Positions 35,382-44,065 of a stretch of DNA of 62,828 bases are shown piece by piece; positions within the stretch are counted from its first letter, which is position 1; every line of letters begins with the position of its first letter. The translations under genes and the position numbers were made by a program. The notes beneath the pieces are model-generated. The model searched no databases. It saw only the letters and a list, made by a program, of their open reading frames with translations, and was not told where the DNA came from. The DNA is from Desulfonatronum thiodismutans (GTDB lineage: Bacteria; Desulfobacterota; Desulfovibrionia; Desulfovibrionales; Desulfonatronaceae). The DNA is taken from NCBI RefSeq assembly GCF_000717475.1, contig NZ_JPIK01000026.1:1-62828 (forward strand), read 5' to 3'.

Positions 35382-35997
35382 TCCAAAGCCTCGATTCTGG
35401 ATGAAGACGGCGCTGGCCGTCACCCTTGTCGCCTTTCTTTTTTTTGAGGCCGCCGCGCTCACGGCTCGGGCGGAGTCGTCCACGCTCGGAGGGGATGAGC
35501 ACTCTTTGCGTCCGACTCCCCGGATGGGATTGGGCCTGGGATACGGCTTGGCCTACGATCCCGGAGACGCCAGGAATTTCGCCCTGGTCACGGGGTTCAT
35601 GCTTTTCGATTATGAGGACGTCTGGCCGCATGCGGCGCCTGAGCCGTTGCGCTTCAAGATCGAGGCAAGCCTGGGTGCCACGACGGAAGGCTCTTCGCGA
35701 GGCCTGGCCTCGGTGGGCGGGCTGGCCCTCTATTACCTGGACGGCCTGGGCGGTTCCGTGTTTCGTCCTTACGGAGAGGCCGGTGTCGGGGTGATGTACT
35801 CGGAGCATAAAGTCGCCGGGCAAGGCTCGCGACTGAACTTTAACCCCCAAATCGGGATCGGCGTTGAGTTCCCCGGCCAGGACCAATCCCGATTCTGGGC
35901 CTCCCTGCGTTTGCACCACCTCTCCAACGCCGGACTGCATAAGGACAACCGGGGCGTGAATTCTCTGTTGCTGATGGTAGGCTATTACTTCGATTGA
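35353..35997 (+). CDS. PagL-like lipid A 3-O-deacylase
   Basis: This 214-residue protein overlaps the end of the CLF gene by 29 bases. The ATG at 35353 is set by GGGAGGAG five bases upstream. A signal peptide (about 14-44, ending ALTARA) is followed by a beta-barrel domain. Its C-terminal LHHLSNAGLHKDNRGVNS is the PagL motif with catalytic His and Ser (HxSNAG). It ends in aromatic YYFD, as outer-membrane barrels do. It removes an acyl chain from lipid A at the outer membrane, perhaps making room for the cluster lipid (inference). Confidence 0.85.
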   Translation: MGRLSWLVRDPKPRFWMKTALAVTLVAFLFFEAAALTARAESSTLGGDEHSLRPTPRMGLGLGYGLAYDPGDARNFALVTGFMLFDYEDVWPHAAPEPLRFKIEASLGATTEGSSRGLASVGGLALYYLDGLGGSVFRPYGEAGVGVMYSEHKVAGQGSRLNFNPQIGIGVEFPGQDQSRFWASLRLHHLSNAGLHKDNRGVNSLLLMVGYYFD

Positions 35998-36138
35998 ATC
36001 TTTGGTCCTCCATCGGCTCCCCTAGACGCGGATTCTCTTTTTTTCTCCCTCCCCCTTTCTCTCTTCCCTTCGTCTTTTCGTAGCTACCCAGCTTGAGATT
36101 TGGAAAAGGTACCTGTTCAAAACTTGCGACAAGCATGA

Positions 36139-36219
36139 CCTGGATACCCGTTTTAGCGGGAAAGACTTTTTTCAATGTCGGCTCCGAGTCAGTCATGCCC
36201 GCGAAAGCGGGTATCCATG
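36139..36219. repeat. Paired REP-like inverted repeat
   Basis: CCTGGATACCCGTTTTAGCG and an inverted partner (GTCATGCCCGCGAAAGCGGG onward) are separated by about 25 bases, the same family as 12311-12392 and 45457-45537. It lies between pagL and the Pho box, and the palindromes could end the pagL transcript. Confidence 0.8.
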
Positions 36220-36300
36220 TCGGTTTTTCAAGGATGGAAGCGTCTTCTTTCGTTCCCAGGTCGGATCGTGATTTTCGAGACGTTGCGTTTCTTCGGACAA

Positions 36301-36345
36301 TTGTCATCTTCCCGTCATATTGCTGTAACAATTCCTTCCTATGTT
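36301..36345 (+). promoter_or_regulatory. Pho box and promoter of pstS
   Basis: Three 7-base repeats spaced by four bases, TTGTCAT (36301), CCGTCAT (36312) and CTGTAAC (36323), match the PhoB-binding consensus CTGTCAT-N4-CTGTCAT in phase (11-base period). A plausible -10 (TATGTT, 36340) lies 10 bases past the third repeat, as in PhoB-activated promoters. pstS begins 83 bases downstream. Confidence 0.85.
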
Positions 36346-36427
36346 CACGGGCATGGAAAATGGCCTTGGACGGTTCGCCATGTCGGCGGGCTGAAAGCGG
36401 CACACATCAACGGGAGGAATTACTCTT

Positions 36428-37390
36428 ATGCGGAAGATTATTGCGACTGTCATGCTTTTTGGAATGCTCGTAGCGGGCAATGCGTCCGCCCAGGTTTCCG
36501 TGGATCCGGCCCTGCCGGAATACACCCCGGTTTCCGGTATTTCCGGCAACCTGTCCAGCATGGGCTCGGACACCCTGAACAACCTGATGACCCTCTGGGC
36601 CGAGGCATTTCAGGGCTACTACCCCAACGTGAACATCCAGATCCAGGGTGCCGGCTCGTCCACCGCGCCTCCGGCTTTGATCGAGGCCACGGCCAGCTTC
36701 GGCCCCATGAGCCGGGAAATGCGGGCCACGGAAATCGAGCAGTTTGAGCAGCGTTTTGGGTATCAGCCCACCAAGGTGACCACGGCCGTGGACACCATCG
36801 CCGTGTACCTGAACAAGGACAACCCCCTTGATTGTCTTTCCATCCCCGAGGTTGACGCCATCTTCTCCGCCACTCGCCGCTGCGGTCACGGCGAGGACGT
36901 CACCCGTTGGGGGCAGGTCGGCCTGACCGGCGCCTGGGCCAACCGCGACTTCACCATCTACAGCCGTAACGCCGTGTCCGGCACCTACGGCTTCTTCAAA
37001 GACGTGGCCTTGTGCGGCGGTGACTACAAGCCGACCATCAACGAACAGCCCGGCTCCGCCTCCGTGGTCCAGGGCGTGACCGAGTCCATCAACGGCATCG
37101 GCTACTCCGGGATCGGCTACATCACCTCCGGCGTGAAGGCCGCGTCCATCAACATGGGCGGAACCTGTTACGAACCCAACGCGGAAAATGCAGCCTCCGG
37201 CAACTACCCGCTGGCTCGGGGTTTGTTTCTGTACGTGAATAAGAACCCCACCGAGCCGCTGGCCCCGGTGGAGCGGGAATTCCTGCGTCTGGTGCTCTCC
37301 AAGCAGGGCCAGGAAGTGGTGGTCCGCGACGGGTACATCCCGCTGCCTGAAACCGTCGCCGCCCAGGTCCGCGCCCAAATCGGACTGTAG
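36428..37390 (+). CDS. pstS: Phosphate ABC transporter substrate-binding protein
   Basis: This 320-residue periplasmic protein has a signal peptide (about 1-21, GNASAQ). SMGSDTLNNLM, TASFGPMSREM and SRNAVSGTYGFFKD supply the phosphate-binding loops. It captures inorganic phosphate and delivers it to PstCA. ATG has GGGAGG about 11 bases upstream. A strong terminator follows, so pstS may be made in excess over pstCAB. Confidence 0.96.
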   Translation: MRKIIATVMLFGMLVAGNASAQVSVDPALPEYTPVSGISGNLSSMGSDTLNNLMTLWAEAFQGYYPNVNIQIQGAGSSTAPPALIEATASFGPMSREMRATEIEQFEQRFGYQPTKVTTAVDTIAVYLNKDNPLDCLSIPEVDAIFSATRRCGHGEDVTRWGQVGLTGAWANRDFTIYSRNAVSGTYGFFKDVALCGGDYKPTINEQPGSASVVQGVTESINGIGYSGIGYITSGVKAASINMGGTCYEPNAENAASGNYPLARGLFLYVNKNPTEPLAPVEREFLRLVLSKQGQEVVVRDGYIPLPETVAAQVRAQIGL

Positions 37391-37415
37391 GCCTCCCCGA
37401 ACCACCCGCTTGACG

Positions 37416-37447
37416 CCGCTCCATGCTTCGGCATGGGGCGGTTTTTT
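37416..37447 (+). terminator. Terminator/attenuator after pstS
   Basis: An 11-base stem CCGCTCCATGC with loop TTCG and complement GCATGGGGCGG is followed by six T. It lies 25 bases past the pstS stop and 69 bases before pstC. It is a textbook rho-independent terminator that would lower pstCAB relative to pstS. Confidence 0.92.
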
Positions 37448-37515
37448 CACTCTCGTGACGGATCGTCATCGGAACCTCCATTCGGCTTTCGCACCGTGTA
37501 CAGGAAGCGCGTATC

Positions 37516-39822
37516 ATGAAAAACGGCTCATCTTCTTCCTCAAATTCCACGCATGATCTGGACAAGCTGTTCGGGGCCATGCCCGACGCCGCGGCCCGCG
37601 CCTCGTTGCGGAAATACCGGACGACCAAGGACGTTTCCGCCAAATATTTCATCAGTGCCAGTGGACTGGGCGTAGTTTTAGCCTTGGCCCTGATCTTCAT
37701 TTTCTTGTTTATCGAACTGGTCCCGATTTTCGCTCCGGCCAAGATCGAGAAGAATACCGCGTATGTCGTCCCCGGAGGGCCGGAGGAGCACACGTTGTTG
37801 CTGGATATGGACCGGTATCAGGAAGTCGGTGTCCGGTATCGCGGCAACGGCGAGGTGTTTTTTTTCGAGATGGCCACCGGCAGGCCCATGGAGAAGGTCG
37901 TTCTTCCGGTACCGGAAGGCGTGGAAATCCGTTCTTTCGGCCAGGGAGAACCGCGTTCCAATCTCGTGGTCTTGGGACTTTCGGACGGCACGGCCATCCT
38001 GGTCCGCCATGAGTTCGAGCTTGACTGGACCGACAACATCCGGACCGTTGTTCCCAAATTGACCTTTCCATTTGGCAATGATCCCGTCCCGGTGGATCCC
38101 ATGCATCGACCACTGCGCCACATTGCCGTGCAGCGGGCCGCCGCCGGGACTGCCGTGGCAACGGTGACGGATGACAACCGGGTACTCCTGGTTCAGCTCG
38201 CCACCCGGACGTCCTTCCTGACTGGAGAGACCGTGGTCACCACCACTGAACACGATCTCGGGTCTGCGCCGGGCGAGGTCGTGGATGTGCTGATCTCCTC
38301 GAACATGATCAATCTGTTTCTGGCTGATGCGCACGGCAAGCTGCATTATTACGACCTGCGTCAACCGTCTCAGGCCGGACCGGCGCACAGTCTGGAGGTG
38401 GTTCCGGACGTATCCGTGTCCATCACCGCCGTGGACTTCCTGTTGGGCACGGTTTCCCTCATCGTCGGCAGGTCCGACGGAACCTTGAGCCAATATTTTC
38501 TGGTCCGGGACGAGCGGAACCAATACTTCATCACGCATGTTCGGGATTTTGACCGCCATGCCGCCCCGATCACCACCCTGGCCACGGAGTACACCCGCAA
38601 GGGGTTTGCCGCGGCGGACGCCGCCGGGGTCGTGGGGCTGCACTATCCCACCTCCCAGCGGACCCTCCTCCTGAAGCCGGTGGCGGACTCGCCCATCCGG
38701 ACCTTGGCCTTTTCCCCGACCAACGCGGCCCTGCTGGCCCTGGACGAGACTCAAAGTCTGCACCTGCTGGACGTGGACAATCCGCACCCGGAATACTCGT
38801 TCAGCGCCTTGTGGCAAAAGGTCTGGTACGAGGGCCGGTCCGCACCGGACTATGTCTGGCAGTCCTCCTCGGCCTCGGACGAGTTCGAATCCAAATTCAG
38901 TCAGATGCCCCTGACCTTGGGCACGCTCAAGGCCTCGTTCTACGCCATGCTCATTGCCATGCCCCTGGCCGTGCTCGGGGCCATCTACGCGGCGTATTTC
39001 ATGAGTCCCAAGCTGCGGGCCGTGGTCAAGCCGTCCATCGAGGTCATGGAAGCCCTGCCCACGGTTATTCTCGGCTTTCTGGCCGGGCTCTGGCTGGCGC
39101 CGTTCGTGGAGAGCAATCTGCCCGCGGTTTTTTCCATCGTGGTCTTCATGCCCCTGATGATGCTTCTGACCGCCTTTTTATGGAGCATGTTGCCGCACCG
39201 CGTCCGTTTGCTGGTTCCGGACGGCTGGGAAGCGGCTCTGCTCGTGCCCATGCTTCTGGTTTTCGGCTGGGTCTGCGTCACGCTCAGTCCGCACATTGAA
39301 ATCTGGTTTTTCGACGGCAGCGCCCGGCAATGGCTGACCGAAGTTGGCATCACCTATGACCAGCGCAACGCCCTGGTGGTCGGACTGGCCATGGGCTTCG
39401 CGGTCATTCCGACCATTTTCTCCATAGCCGAGGACGCCATCTTCAACGTGCCCAAGCACCTGACTCAGGGCTCCCTGGCCCTGGGCGCCACGCCCTGGCA
39501 GACCGTAACCCGGGTCGTCCTGCTCACGGCCAGTCCGGGAATCTTTTCAGCCGTGATGATCGGCTTTGGTCGGGCCGTGGGCGAGACCATGATCGTGCTC
39601 ATGGCCACGGGCAACAGTCCGGTGATGAACTTCAACATTTTCGAAGGCATGCGCACCCTCTCAGCGAACATCGCCGTGGAACTGCCGGAGACCGCGGTGG
39701 GCAGCACGCACTACCGGATTCTGTTCCTGGCGGCCCTGGTGCTCTTCGTGCTGACGTTCATCGTGAACACGGCCGCGGAAATCGTCCGGCAGCGGCTGCG
39801 CAAGAAATACAGTTCGCTGTAG
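37516..39822 (+). CDS. pstC: Phosphate ABC transporter permease, extended
   Basis: This 768-residue protein is about twice the E. coli PstC. A first membrane helix at about 48-76 is followed by some 400 residues predicted to be periplasmic with beta-propeller-like repeats (TVVPKLTFPF, LLLKPVADSPIRTLAFSP), then the permease part from about 460. The EAA loop is GSLALGATPWQTVTRVVLLTASPGIF. Large periplasmic insertions occur in other proteobacterial PstC proteins; the domain may contact PstS or PhoR. Good context with pstA and pstB. Confidence 0.93.
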   Translation: MKNGSSSSSNSTHDLDKLFGAMPDAAARASLRKYRTTKDVSAKYFISASGLGVVLALALIFIFLFIELVPIFAPAKIEKNTAYVVPGGPEEHTLLLDMDRYQEVGVRYRGNGEVFFFEMATGRPMEKVVLPVPEGVEIRSFGQGEPRSNLVVLGLSDGTAILVRHEFELDWTDNIRTVVPKLTFPFGNDPVPVDPMHRPLRHIAVQRAAAGTAVATVTDDNRVLLVQLATRTSFLTGETVVTTTEHDLGSAPGEVVDVLISSNMINLFLADAHGKLHYYDLRQPSQAGPAHSLEVVPDVSVSITAVDFLLGTVSLIVGRSDGTLSQYFLVRDERNQYFITHVRDFDRHAAPITTLATEYTRKGFAAADAAGVVGLHYPTSQRTLLLKPVADSPIRTLAFSPTNAALLALDETQSLHLLDVDNPHPEYSFSALWQKVWYEGRSAPDYVWQSSSASDEFESKFSQMPLTLGTLKASFYAMLIAMPLAVLGAIYAAYFMSPKLRAVVKPSIEVMEALPTVILGFLAGLWLAPFVESNLPAVFSIVVFMPLMMLLTAFLWSMLPHRVRLLVPDGWEAALLVPMLLVFGWVCVTLSPHIEIWFFDGSARQWLTEVGITYDQRNALVVGLAMGFAVIPTIFSIAEDAIFNVPKHLTQGSLALGATPWQTVTRVVLLTASPGIFSAVMIGFGRAVGETMIVLMATGNSPVMNFNIFEGMRTLSANIAVELPETAVGSTHYRILFLAALVLFVLTFIVNTAAEIVRQRLRKKYSSL

Positions 39823-39926
39823 GGGAATGGGTGAAAGGTGAAGGGGTGAAAGGTGAAAGGTGAAAGGTGAAGGGGTGAAAGGTGAAAGGTGAAAGGTGAA
39901 GGGTGAAGGGTGAAAGGTGAAGGGTG
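39823..39926. repeat. GTGAAAG heptamer tandem array
   Basis: About 13 copies of GTGAAAG or GTGAAGG in tandem run from 39830 to 39926, immediately after pstC. The pure heptamer structure suggests slippage rather than a coding or regulatory role. Confidence 0.9.
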
Positions 39927-39953
39927 TGCATTTTTAAATCAACACAGGCTTCA

Positions 39954-40005
39954 TGCAATCCCGAAGGGATGGAATCGTAAAGCCGGTGGTTTCAACCACC
40001 GGAAA
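39954..40005 (+). repeat. Palindromic element copy 1
   Basis: A 52-base unit containing a TCCCGAAGGGA hairpin and the palindrome CCGGTGGTTTCAACCACCGG (39983-40002). It is identical to copy 2 at 40071-40122. Confidence 0.9.
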
Positions 40006-40070
40006 CCGTCAGGTGATTTCCCGCGGCGAAAGGATGGACGAAATGCTTTCCATTTGTCCGAAAGGCTTCC

Positions 40071-40122
40071 TGCAATCCCGAAGGGATGGAATCGTAAAGC
40101 CGGTGGTTTCAACCACCGGAAA
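40071..40122 (+). repeat. Palindromic element copy 2
   Basis: Exact repeat of the 52-base unit at 39954-40005; palindrome at 40100-40119. The 65 bases between copies hold no gene. Confidence 0.9.
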
Positions 40123-40222
40123 GGACGCCCCCACGAGAATGAGTCCTGTAGGGACGACATATTTCGGCCTCTTGCGACATTTTACGTCGTCCCTTCAGGA
40201 CTCGAAATCGGTGTGTTGCATG

Positions 40223-40267
40223 CCGGTGGTTGAAACCACCGGCTCTACGATTCCTCCCTTTCAGGGA
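40223..40267 (-). repeat. Palindromic element, inverted copy 3
   Basis: The palindrome CCGGTGGTTGAAACCACCGG (40223-40242) with CTCTACGATTCCTCCCTTTC beyond it is the reverse complement of the family. The rest of 39823-40341 shows only these repeats and a hexamer-like stretch at 40280-40308; pstA's ribosome site is near 40332. Confidence 0.85.
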
Positions 40268-40341
40268 GAATAGATACTGGACCGATTTCGATCACGATTT
40301 CGATTCATTCGTGATACATTGAAAAACCGTAGGATAACGGC

Positions 40342-42012
40342 ATGAATACACGTCAATGGTTCAAAAGCGGTTCCCCGTGGATCTGGCTGACCGGGGGGAT
40401 GATCAGCTTGAGCATGATCATGGTCTTCGGTCTGCTGGCCTTGATCGCCGTGCGCGGATTGGGTCACTTTTGGCCGGCTCCGGTGGTGGAGTTTGAGTAC
40501 CATCCCGACCCGGAGACCACGGTGCGCATCCTTGGCAACCCGATGCGCTCCCAGAATGTTACCGGACTCATCCTGCGGGAATCCGGGCACCAGATCCCGG
40601 AGGACGTGGATCTGACCCAGCGATTCCTGATCAAGCAGGGCAACCGGGATCTGACAGGTCGGGATTTCATGTGGTACCCGGAGCCGCTGATCTCCGAGTG
40701 GACCACCCCTCGGGAGGCCATGGTCGTCGAGCGTCGAGAGTGGGGCGATTTCATTGGTTTTCTGAGCCAGGTCAAGCAGGACGGCGTGGTGATCGCCGAA
40801 GGCTACGCGGGCAGGGAAAAACTTTTGCCTCTCGTGGCCCGGGCCAACGAACTGGCCGGGAAAATCAACCGCATCGAACGCTACGAGATCGGCGGGTTGA
40901 ACATGCAACTTGAGCGGATTCGGTTGGCTCAACGCGGCTTGTCCCGGAACGTGGATCTGGAACCGGCTGAAGTTCAGCGCCGAATGGCCGAATTGCAGTC
41001 GGAGCAGGACGAACTGGATCGCCAGTACGAGGGGATTAACGCTCGTAGGCTTGAGCTGCTGGAACAGATGCGCCGGGATATCATGGTGGCTGAGTCCATG
41101 GACGGCAGACAGGTGGAGATTCCCCTGGCCAACGTGGTCCATGTGCACTGGCCCAACGACATGTCCCTGGTTCAGAAGATGGGCCACTACGTGACCATGG
41201 TCTGGGGATTCTTGAGCGGCTTTCCCCGTGAAGCGAACACCGAGGGCGGGATTTTTCCGGCTATTTTCGGCACGGTGCTGATGGTCATCCTGATGTCCAT
41301 CGTGGTCACGCCCATGGGCGTGCTGGCGGCGATCTATCTGCGGGAGTACGCCAAGCAGGGGCCCCTGGTCCGTCTGGTGCGCATCTCGGTGAACAATCTG
41401 GCCGGGGTGCCGTCCATTGTCTTTGGCGTGTTCGGTCTGGCCTTTTTCGTCTACTTCGTGGGCGGCAACATGGACCGGATGTTCTATCAGGACGCCCTGC
41501 CCGCGCCGACCTTCGGCACGCCGGGGCTGGTCTGGGCTTCCTTGACCCTGGCCCTGCTGACCCTGCCCGTGGTCATCGTGTCCACGGAAGAAGGTCTGGC
41601 CCGGATCCCCAGCACCATCCGCCACGGCTCCCTGGCCTTGGGCGCGACCAAGGCCGAGACCCTCTGGCGAACGGTTCTGCCCCTGTCCACACCGGCGATG
41701 ATGACCGGGCTGATCCTGGCCGTGGCCCGGGCCGCCGGGGAGGTCGCTCCGCTGATGCTGGTGGGCGTGGTCAAACTGGCCCCGAACTTGCCTGTGGACG
41801 GGTATTTCCCGTACCTGCACCTGGAGCGCAAGTTCATGCACCTGGGCTTTCACATTTACGACGTGGGCTTCCAGAGCCCCAACGTGGAGGCCTCCCGGCC
41901 CCTGGTCTACGCCACGGCCCTGGTCCTGGTCCTGATCATCATCACCCTGAACCTGACGGCCATCACCATCCGCAATTATCTGCGGGAAAAGTACCGCAGC
42001 GAAAGCGATTAG
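40342..42012 (+). CDS. pstA: Phosphate ABC transporter permease, extended
   Basis: This 556-residue protein has a first helix at about 14-40, then a periplasmic insertion of about 230 residues with a coiled coil (about 185-250). The permease core follows from about 290 with EAA loop GSLALGATKAETLWRTVLPL. PstA forms the channel with PstC. It is separated from pstC by 519 bases of repeats and from pstB by a repeat element, yet clearly the same transport unit. Confidence 0.93.
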   Translation: MNTRQWFKSGSPWIWLTGGMISLSMIMVFGLLALIAVRGLGHFWPAPVVEFEYHPDPETTVRILGNPMRSQNVTGLILRESGHQIPEDVDLTQRFLIKQGNRDLTGRDFMWYPEPLISEWTTPREAMVVERREWGDFIGFLSQVKQDGVVIAEGYAGREKLLPLVARANELAGKINRIERYEIGGLNMQLERIRLAQRGLSRNVDLEPAEVQRRMAELQSEQDELDRQYEGINARRLELLEQMRRDIMVAESMDGRQVEIPLANVVHVHWPNDMSLVQKMGHYVTMVWGFLSGFPREANTEGGIFPAIFGTVLMVILMSIVVTPMGVLAAIYLREYAKQGPLVRLVRISVNNLAGVPSIVFGVFGLAFFVYFVGGNMDRMFYQDALPAPTFGTPGLVWASLTLALLTLPVVIVSTEEGLARIPSTIRHGSLALGATKAETLWRTVLPLSTPAMMTGLILAVARAAGEVAPLMLVGVVKLAPNLPVDGYFPYLHLERKFMHLGFHIYDVGFQSPNVEASRPLVYATALVLVLIIITLNLTAITIRNYLREKYRSESD

Positions 42013-42016
42013 CGGT

Positions 42017-42137
42017 CCGTTGAAAAACTCCCAATTGCCGCGTCGCCGCAAAAAGTTCAAACTCTCACGTATCAATACATACACTTCGATCTTGCACTTT
42101 TCTTGCTCCTTGCAATTGGGGTTTTTGAACAGCCCGC
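42017..42137. repeat. Small MITE-like inverted-repeat element between pstA and pstB
   Basis: Imperfect terminal inverted repeats, GTTGAAAAACTCCCAATTGC (42019-42038) and GCAATTGGGGTTTTTGAAC (42112-42130), flank about 75 non-coding bases. The architecture is like a non-autonomous element. No target duplication is obvious. It sits in the pst operon without breaking a gene. Confidence 0.6.
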
Positions 42138-42239
42138 GAGCATATTTTGAATACAACGGCAAGCCGCGTTCAACGCCCGTCGTCGAACCGACATTGAACC
42201 GCAACCCCACCGTAACCACGCAGCTTATGGAAAGGTGAT

Positions 42240-43085
42240 ATGAGTACCACGAACAACTCCCCGGTGCCCCACGGCGTCATGGCCAACTTTTTTGCCGACA
42301 ATCCGCGAGAAAAAATGGATTTCAGCAAGGAAACGTTTTCCCTGGAAGTGGAGAACCTTCAGCTTTACTACGGCAAGGACCAAGCCCTGAAGGACATCTC
42401 CATGAAGATCCCCACCCGGCGGGTCACGGCCTTCATCGGTCCCAGCGGCTGCGGCAAGTCCACCTTGCTGCGCTGCTTCAACAGGATGAACGACCTGATC
42501 GACATCTGTCGCATCGAGGGCAGCATTAAGCTTGATGGCGAGAACATCTACGACCGGACCGTGGACGTGGCCGAGCTGCGGCGGCGGGTGGGTATGGTCT
42601 TTCAGAAGCCCAACCCTTTTCCCAAGTCCATCTACGAGAACGTGGCCTACGGTCTACGGCTGCAAGGGGTCAACGACAGGAAGAAGCTGGATCAAGTGGT
42701 GGAATACGCCCTGCGGGGCGCGGCTCTGTGGGAGGAAGTCAAGGACCGGCTGCACGAAAACGCCTTCGGCCTGTCCGGCGGCCAGCAGCAGCGCCTGGTC
42801 ATTGCCCGGGCCGTGGCCATTGAGCCGGAAGTGATCCTCCTGGACGAGCCCTGCTCGGCCCTGGACCCCATTTCCACGGCCAAGGTCGAGGACCTTATCT
42901 TCAAACTCAAGGAGAAATACACGATCATCATAGTCACCCACAACATGCAGCAGGCCGCCCGGGTCTCGGACTACACGGCCTACATGTACCTGGGCAATCT
43001 GGTGGAATACATGGACACCATCACTCTCTTCACCCAGCCCAAACAACGGGCCACCGAGGACTACATCACCGGTCGGTTCGGGTAG
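42240..43085 (+). CDS. pstB: Phosphate ABC transporter ATPase
   Basis: This 281-residue protein has Walker [10 protein letters not shown] (residues about 78-86), signature LSGGQQQR and Walker [13 protein letters not shown], with the Q-loop [11 protein letters not shown] and H-loop VTHNMQQA. It energises phosphate import. A purine-rich AGGTGATATG leads into the ATG. The N-terminal 36 residues are longer than the minimal PstB. Confidence 0.97.
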   Translation: MSTTNNSPVPHGVMANFFADNPREKMDFSKETFSLEVENLQLYYGKDQALKDISMKIPTRRVTAFIGPSGCGKSTLLRCFNRMNDLIDICRIEGSIKLDGENIYDRTVDVAELRRRVGMVFQKPNPFPKSIYENVAYGLRLQGVNDRKKLDQVVEYALRGAALWEEVKDRLHENAFGLSGGQQQRLVIARAVAIEPEVILLDEPCSALDPISTAKVEDLIFKLKEKYTIIIVTHNMQQAARVSDYTAYMYLGNLVEYMDTITLFTQPKQRATEDYITGRFG

Positions 43086-43194
43086 GTTCGTCCCTCGTTC
43101 ATTCCTGAACTTTGTCGGATTCCTGGTGACCCCCTTTCTCCTCAATGCTGATTGCGCAAGTTGAGCCTGAAATACGTGCGGGTTGACTGCTCAA

Positions 43195-43241
43195 TCTCCC
43201 TGAAGGGGAGGCGTCGTAGAGCCGGTGGTTTCAACCACCGG
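43195..43241 (+). repeat. Palindromic element copy 4
   Basis: TCTCCCTGAAGGGGAG then GTAGAGCCGGTGGTTTCAAC and the complement. Same family as copies 1-3; palindrome at 43222-43241. Confidence 0.85.
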
Positions 43242-43658
43242 AACAGAATCGAGATGGTTCATCTTGTCGGGAAAATTGTTTGACACATTTTGTTGCCGTG
43301 AAAATTCGCCGCAAATGTAGGGGCGGCCCTCGCGGCCGCCCTGGGTGGGCGAGGCAACGAGGAGCAACGACGAACAAAAGATCAACCGTGCCGCCATGTT
43401 GATATGAGCGAAGGGCAGGCGCAAGGCCTGCCCCTACACGACGCGATTATGCCGACGATCATCTGGAACAGGATGTCACTGTGTCAATCTGACCTGAACC
43501 ATCACTGATCGGTCTGCATATTTTTCAGACAGTTTCTCAGCGTTTTCGATACCGATCCCGATTCCGACCCCGGCAACGGCAATTACCCTGTGCTGAGTAG
43601 GGGATGGTTCAGAATTGGTTGACAAATCGTAACGCCTTCTTTCAGGCATCCATTCGGT

Positions 43659-43686
43659 GTAGGGGCGACCGGCCGGTCGCCCCTAC
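43659..43686. repeat. Perfect 28-base palindrome (GTAGGGGCGACC type)
   Basis: GTAGGGGCGACCGG and its exact reverse complement adjoin. Related GTAGGGGC or GCCCCTAC ends recur at about 43318 and 43435. A dispersed palindromic repeat. Confidence 0.85.
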
Positions 43687-43732
43687 TGCAATTGTTTAAA
43701 ACAGAGGAAGGGGGGCATCGTCCCGCCGGCTG

Positions 43733-44065
43733 TCATTCCAGGTTGTTTTCCTTGAGGATTTCCACCAGCCTGCTTTCGCTGATCGAGGGGATGTCTGTTT
43801 TTGAATAGAGTTTCAGGAGATAGATGGCGCCTTGGTGGTCGATATAATAGTAGATGACGCGGAATCCTCCGCTTTTGCCTGATGTCGTGGACGTGTTGGC
43901 CAGGCGGAGCTTGTAAAGGCTTTTGGACAACGCGATTCCTGATCGTGGATCGCCGGTCAGGACTTGATGCAAGCGCCTGAGATCCGCCGTCAGGTTCTTG
44001 TATTTCTTGGAAAGGTTTTTTGCATCCTTTTTGAAGGACGGCAGGCTAATGATCCTCAAGCTCAT
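43733..44065 (-). CDS. RelE/ParE-family toxin
   Basis: This 110-residue basic protein has the RelE-like plan: SLPSFKKDAKNLSKKYKNL, then LYKLRLANTSTTSGKSGGFRVIYYY and IYLLKLYSKTDIPSISESRL. Members cleave mRNA at the ribosome or poison gyrase. It overlaps the antitoxin by 20 bases. Confidence 0.88.
   Translation of the reverse strand: MSLRIISLPSFKKDAKNLSKKYKNLTADLRRLHQVLTGDPRSGIALSKSLYKLRLANTSTTSGKSGGFRVIYYYIDHQGAIYLLKLYSKTDIPSISESRLVEILKENNLE

Larger units (their letters stand above)
43086..43732. other. Repeat-rich gene-free stretch after pstB
   Basis: No gene is seen. It holds palindromic element copy 4 (43195-43241), a GTAGGGGC-type imperfect repeat near 43318-43440, a diverged hexamer run (43543-43575) and a perfect palindrome at 43659-43686. 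No clear terminator for pstB was recognised; these palindromes may serve as one. Confidence 0.6.

Noticed and set aside
39954..40122. Possible CRISPR array from the repeated 52-base units
   Set aside because: Only two direct copies, each a double palindrome, with 65 bases between; no third spacer and no cas genes.
40261..42219. A 652-residue minus-strand open frame opposite pstA
   Set aside because: pstA has a complete permease signature on the plus strand; the antisense frame is His/Gln/Gly-rich and shows no family.
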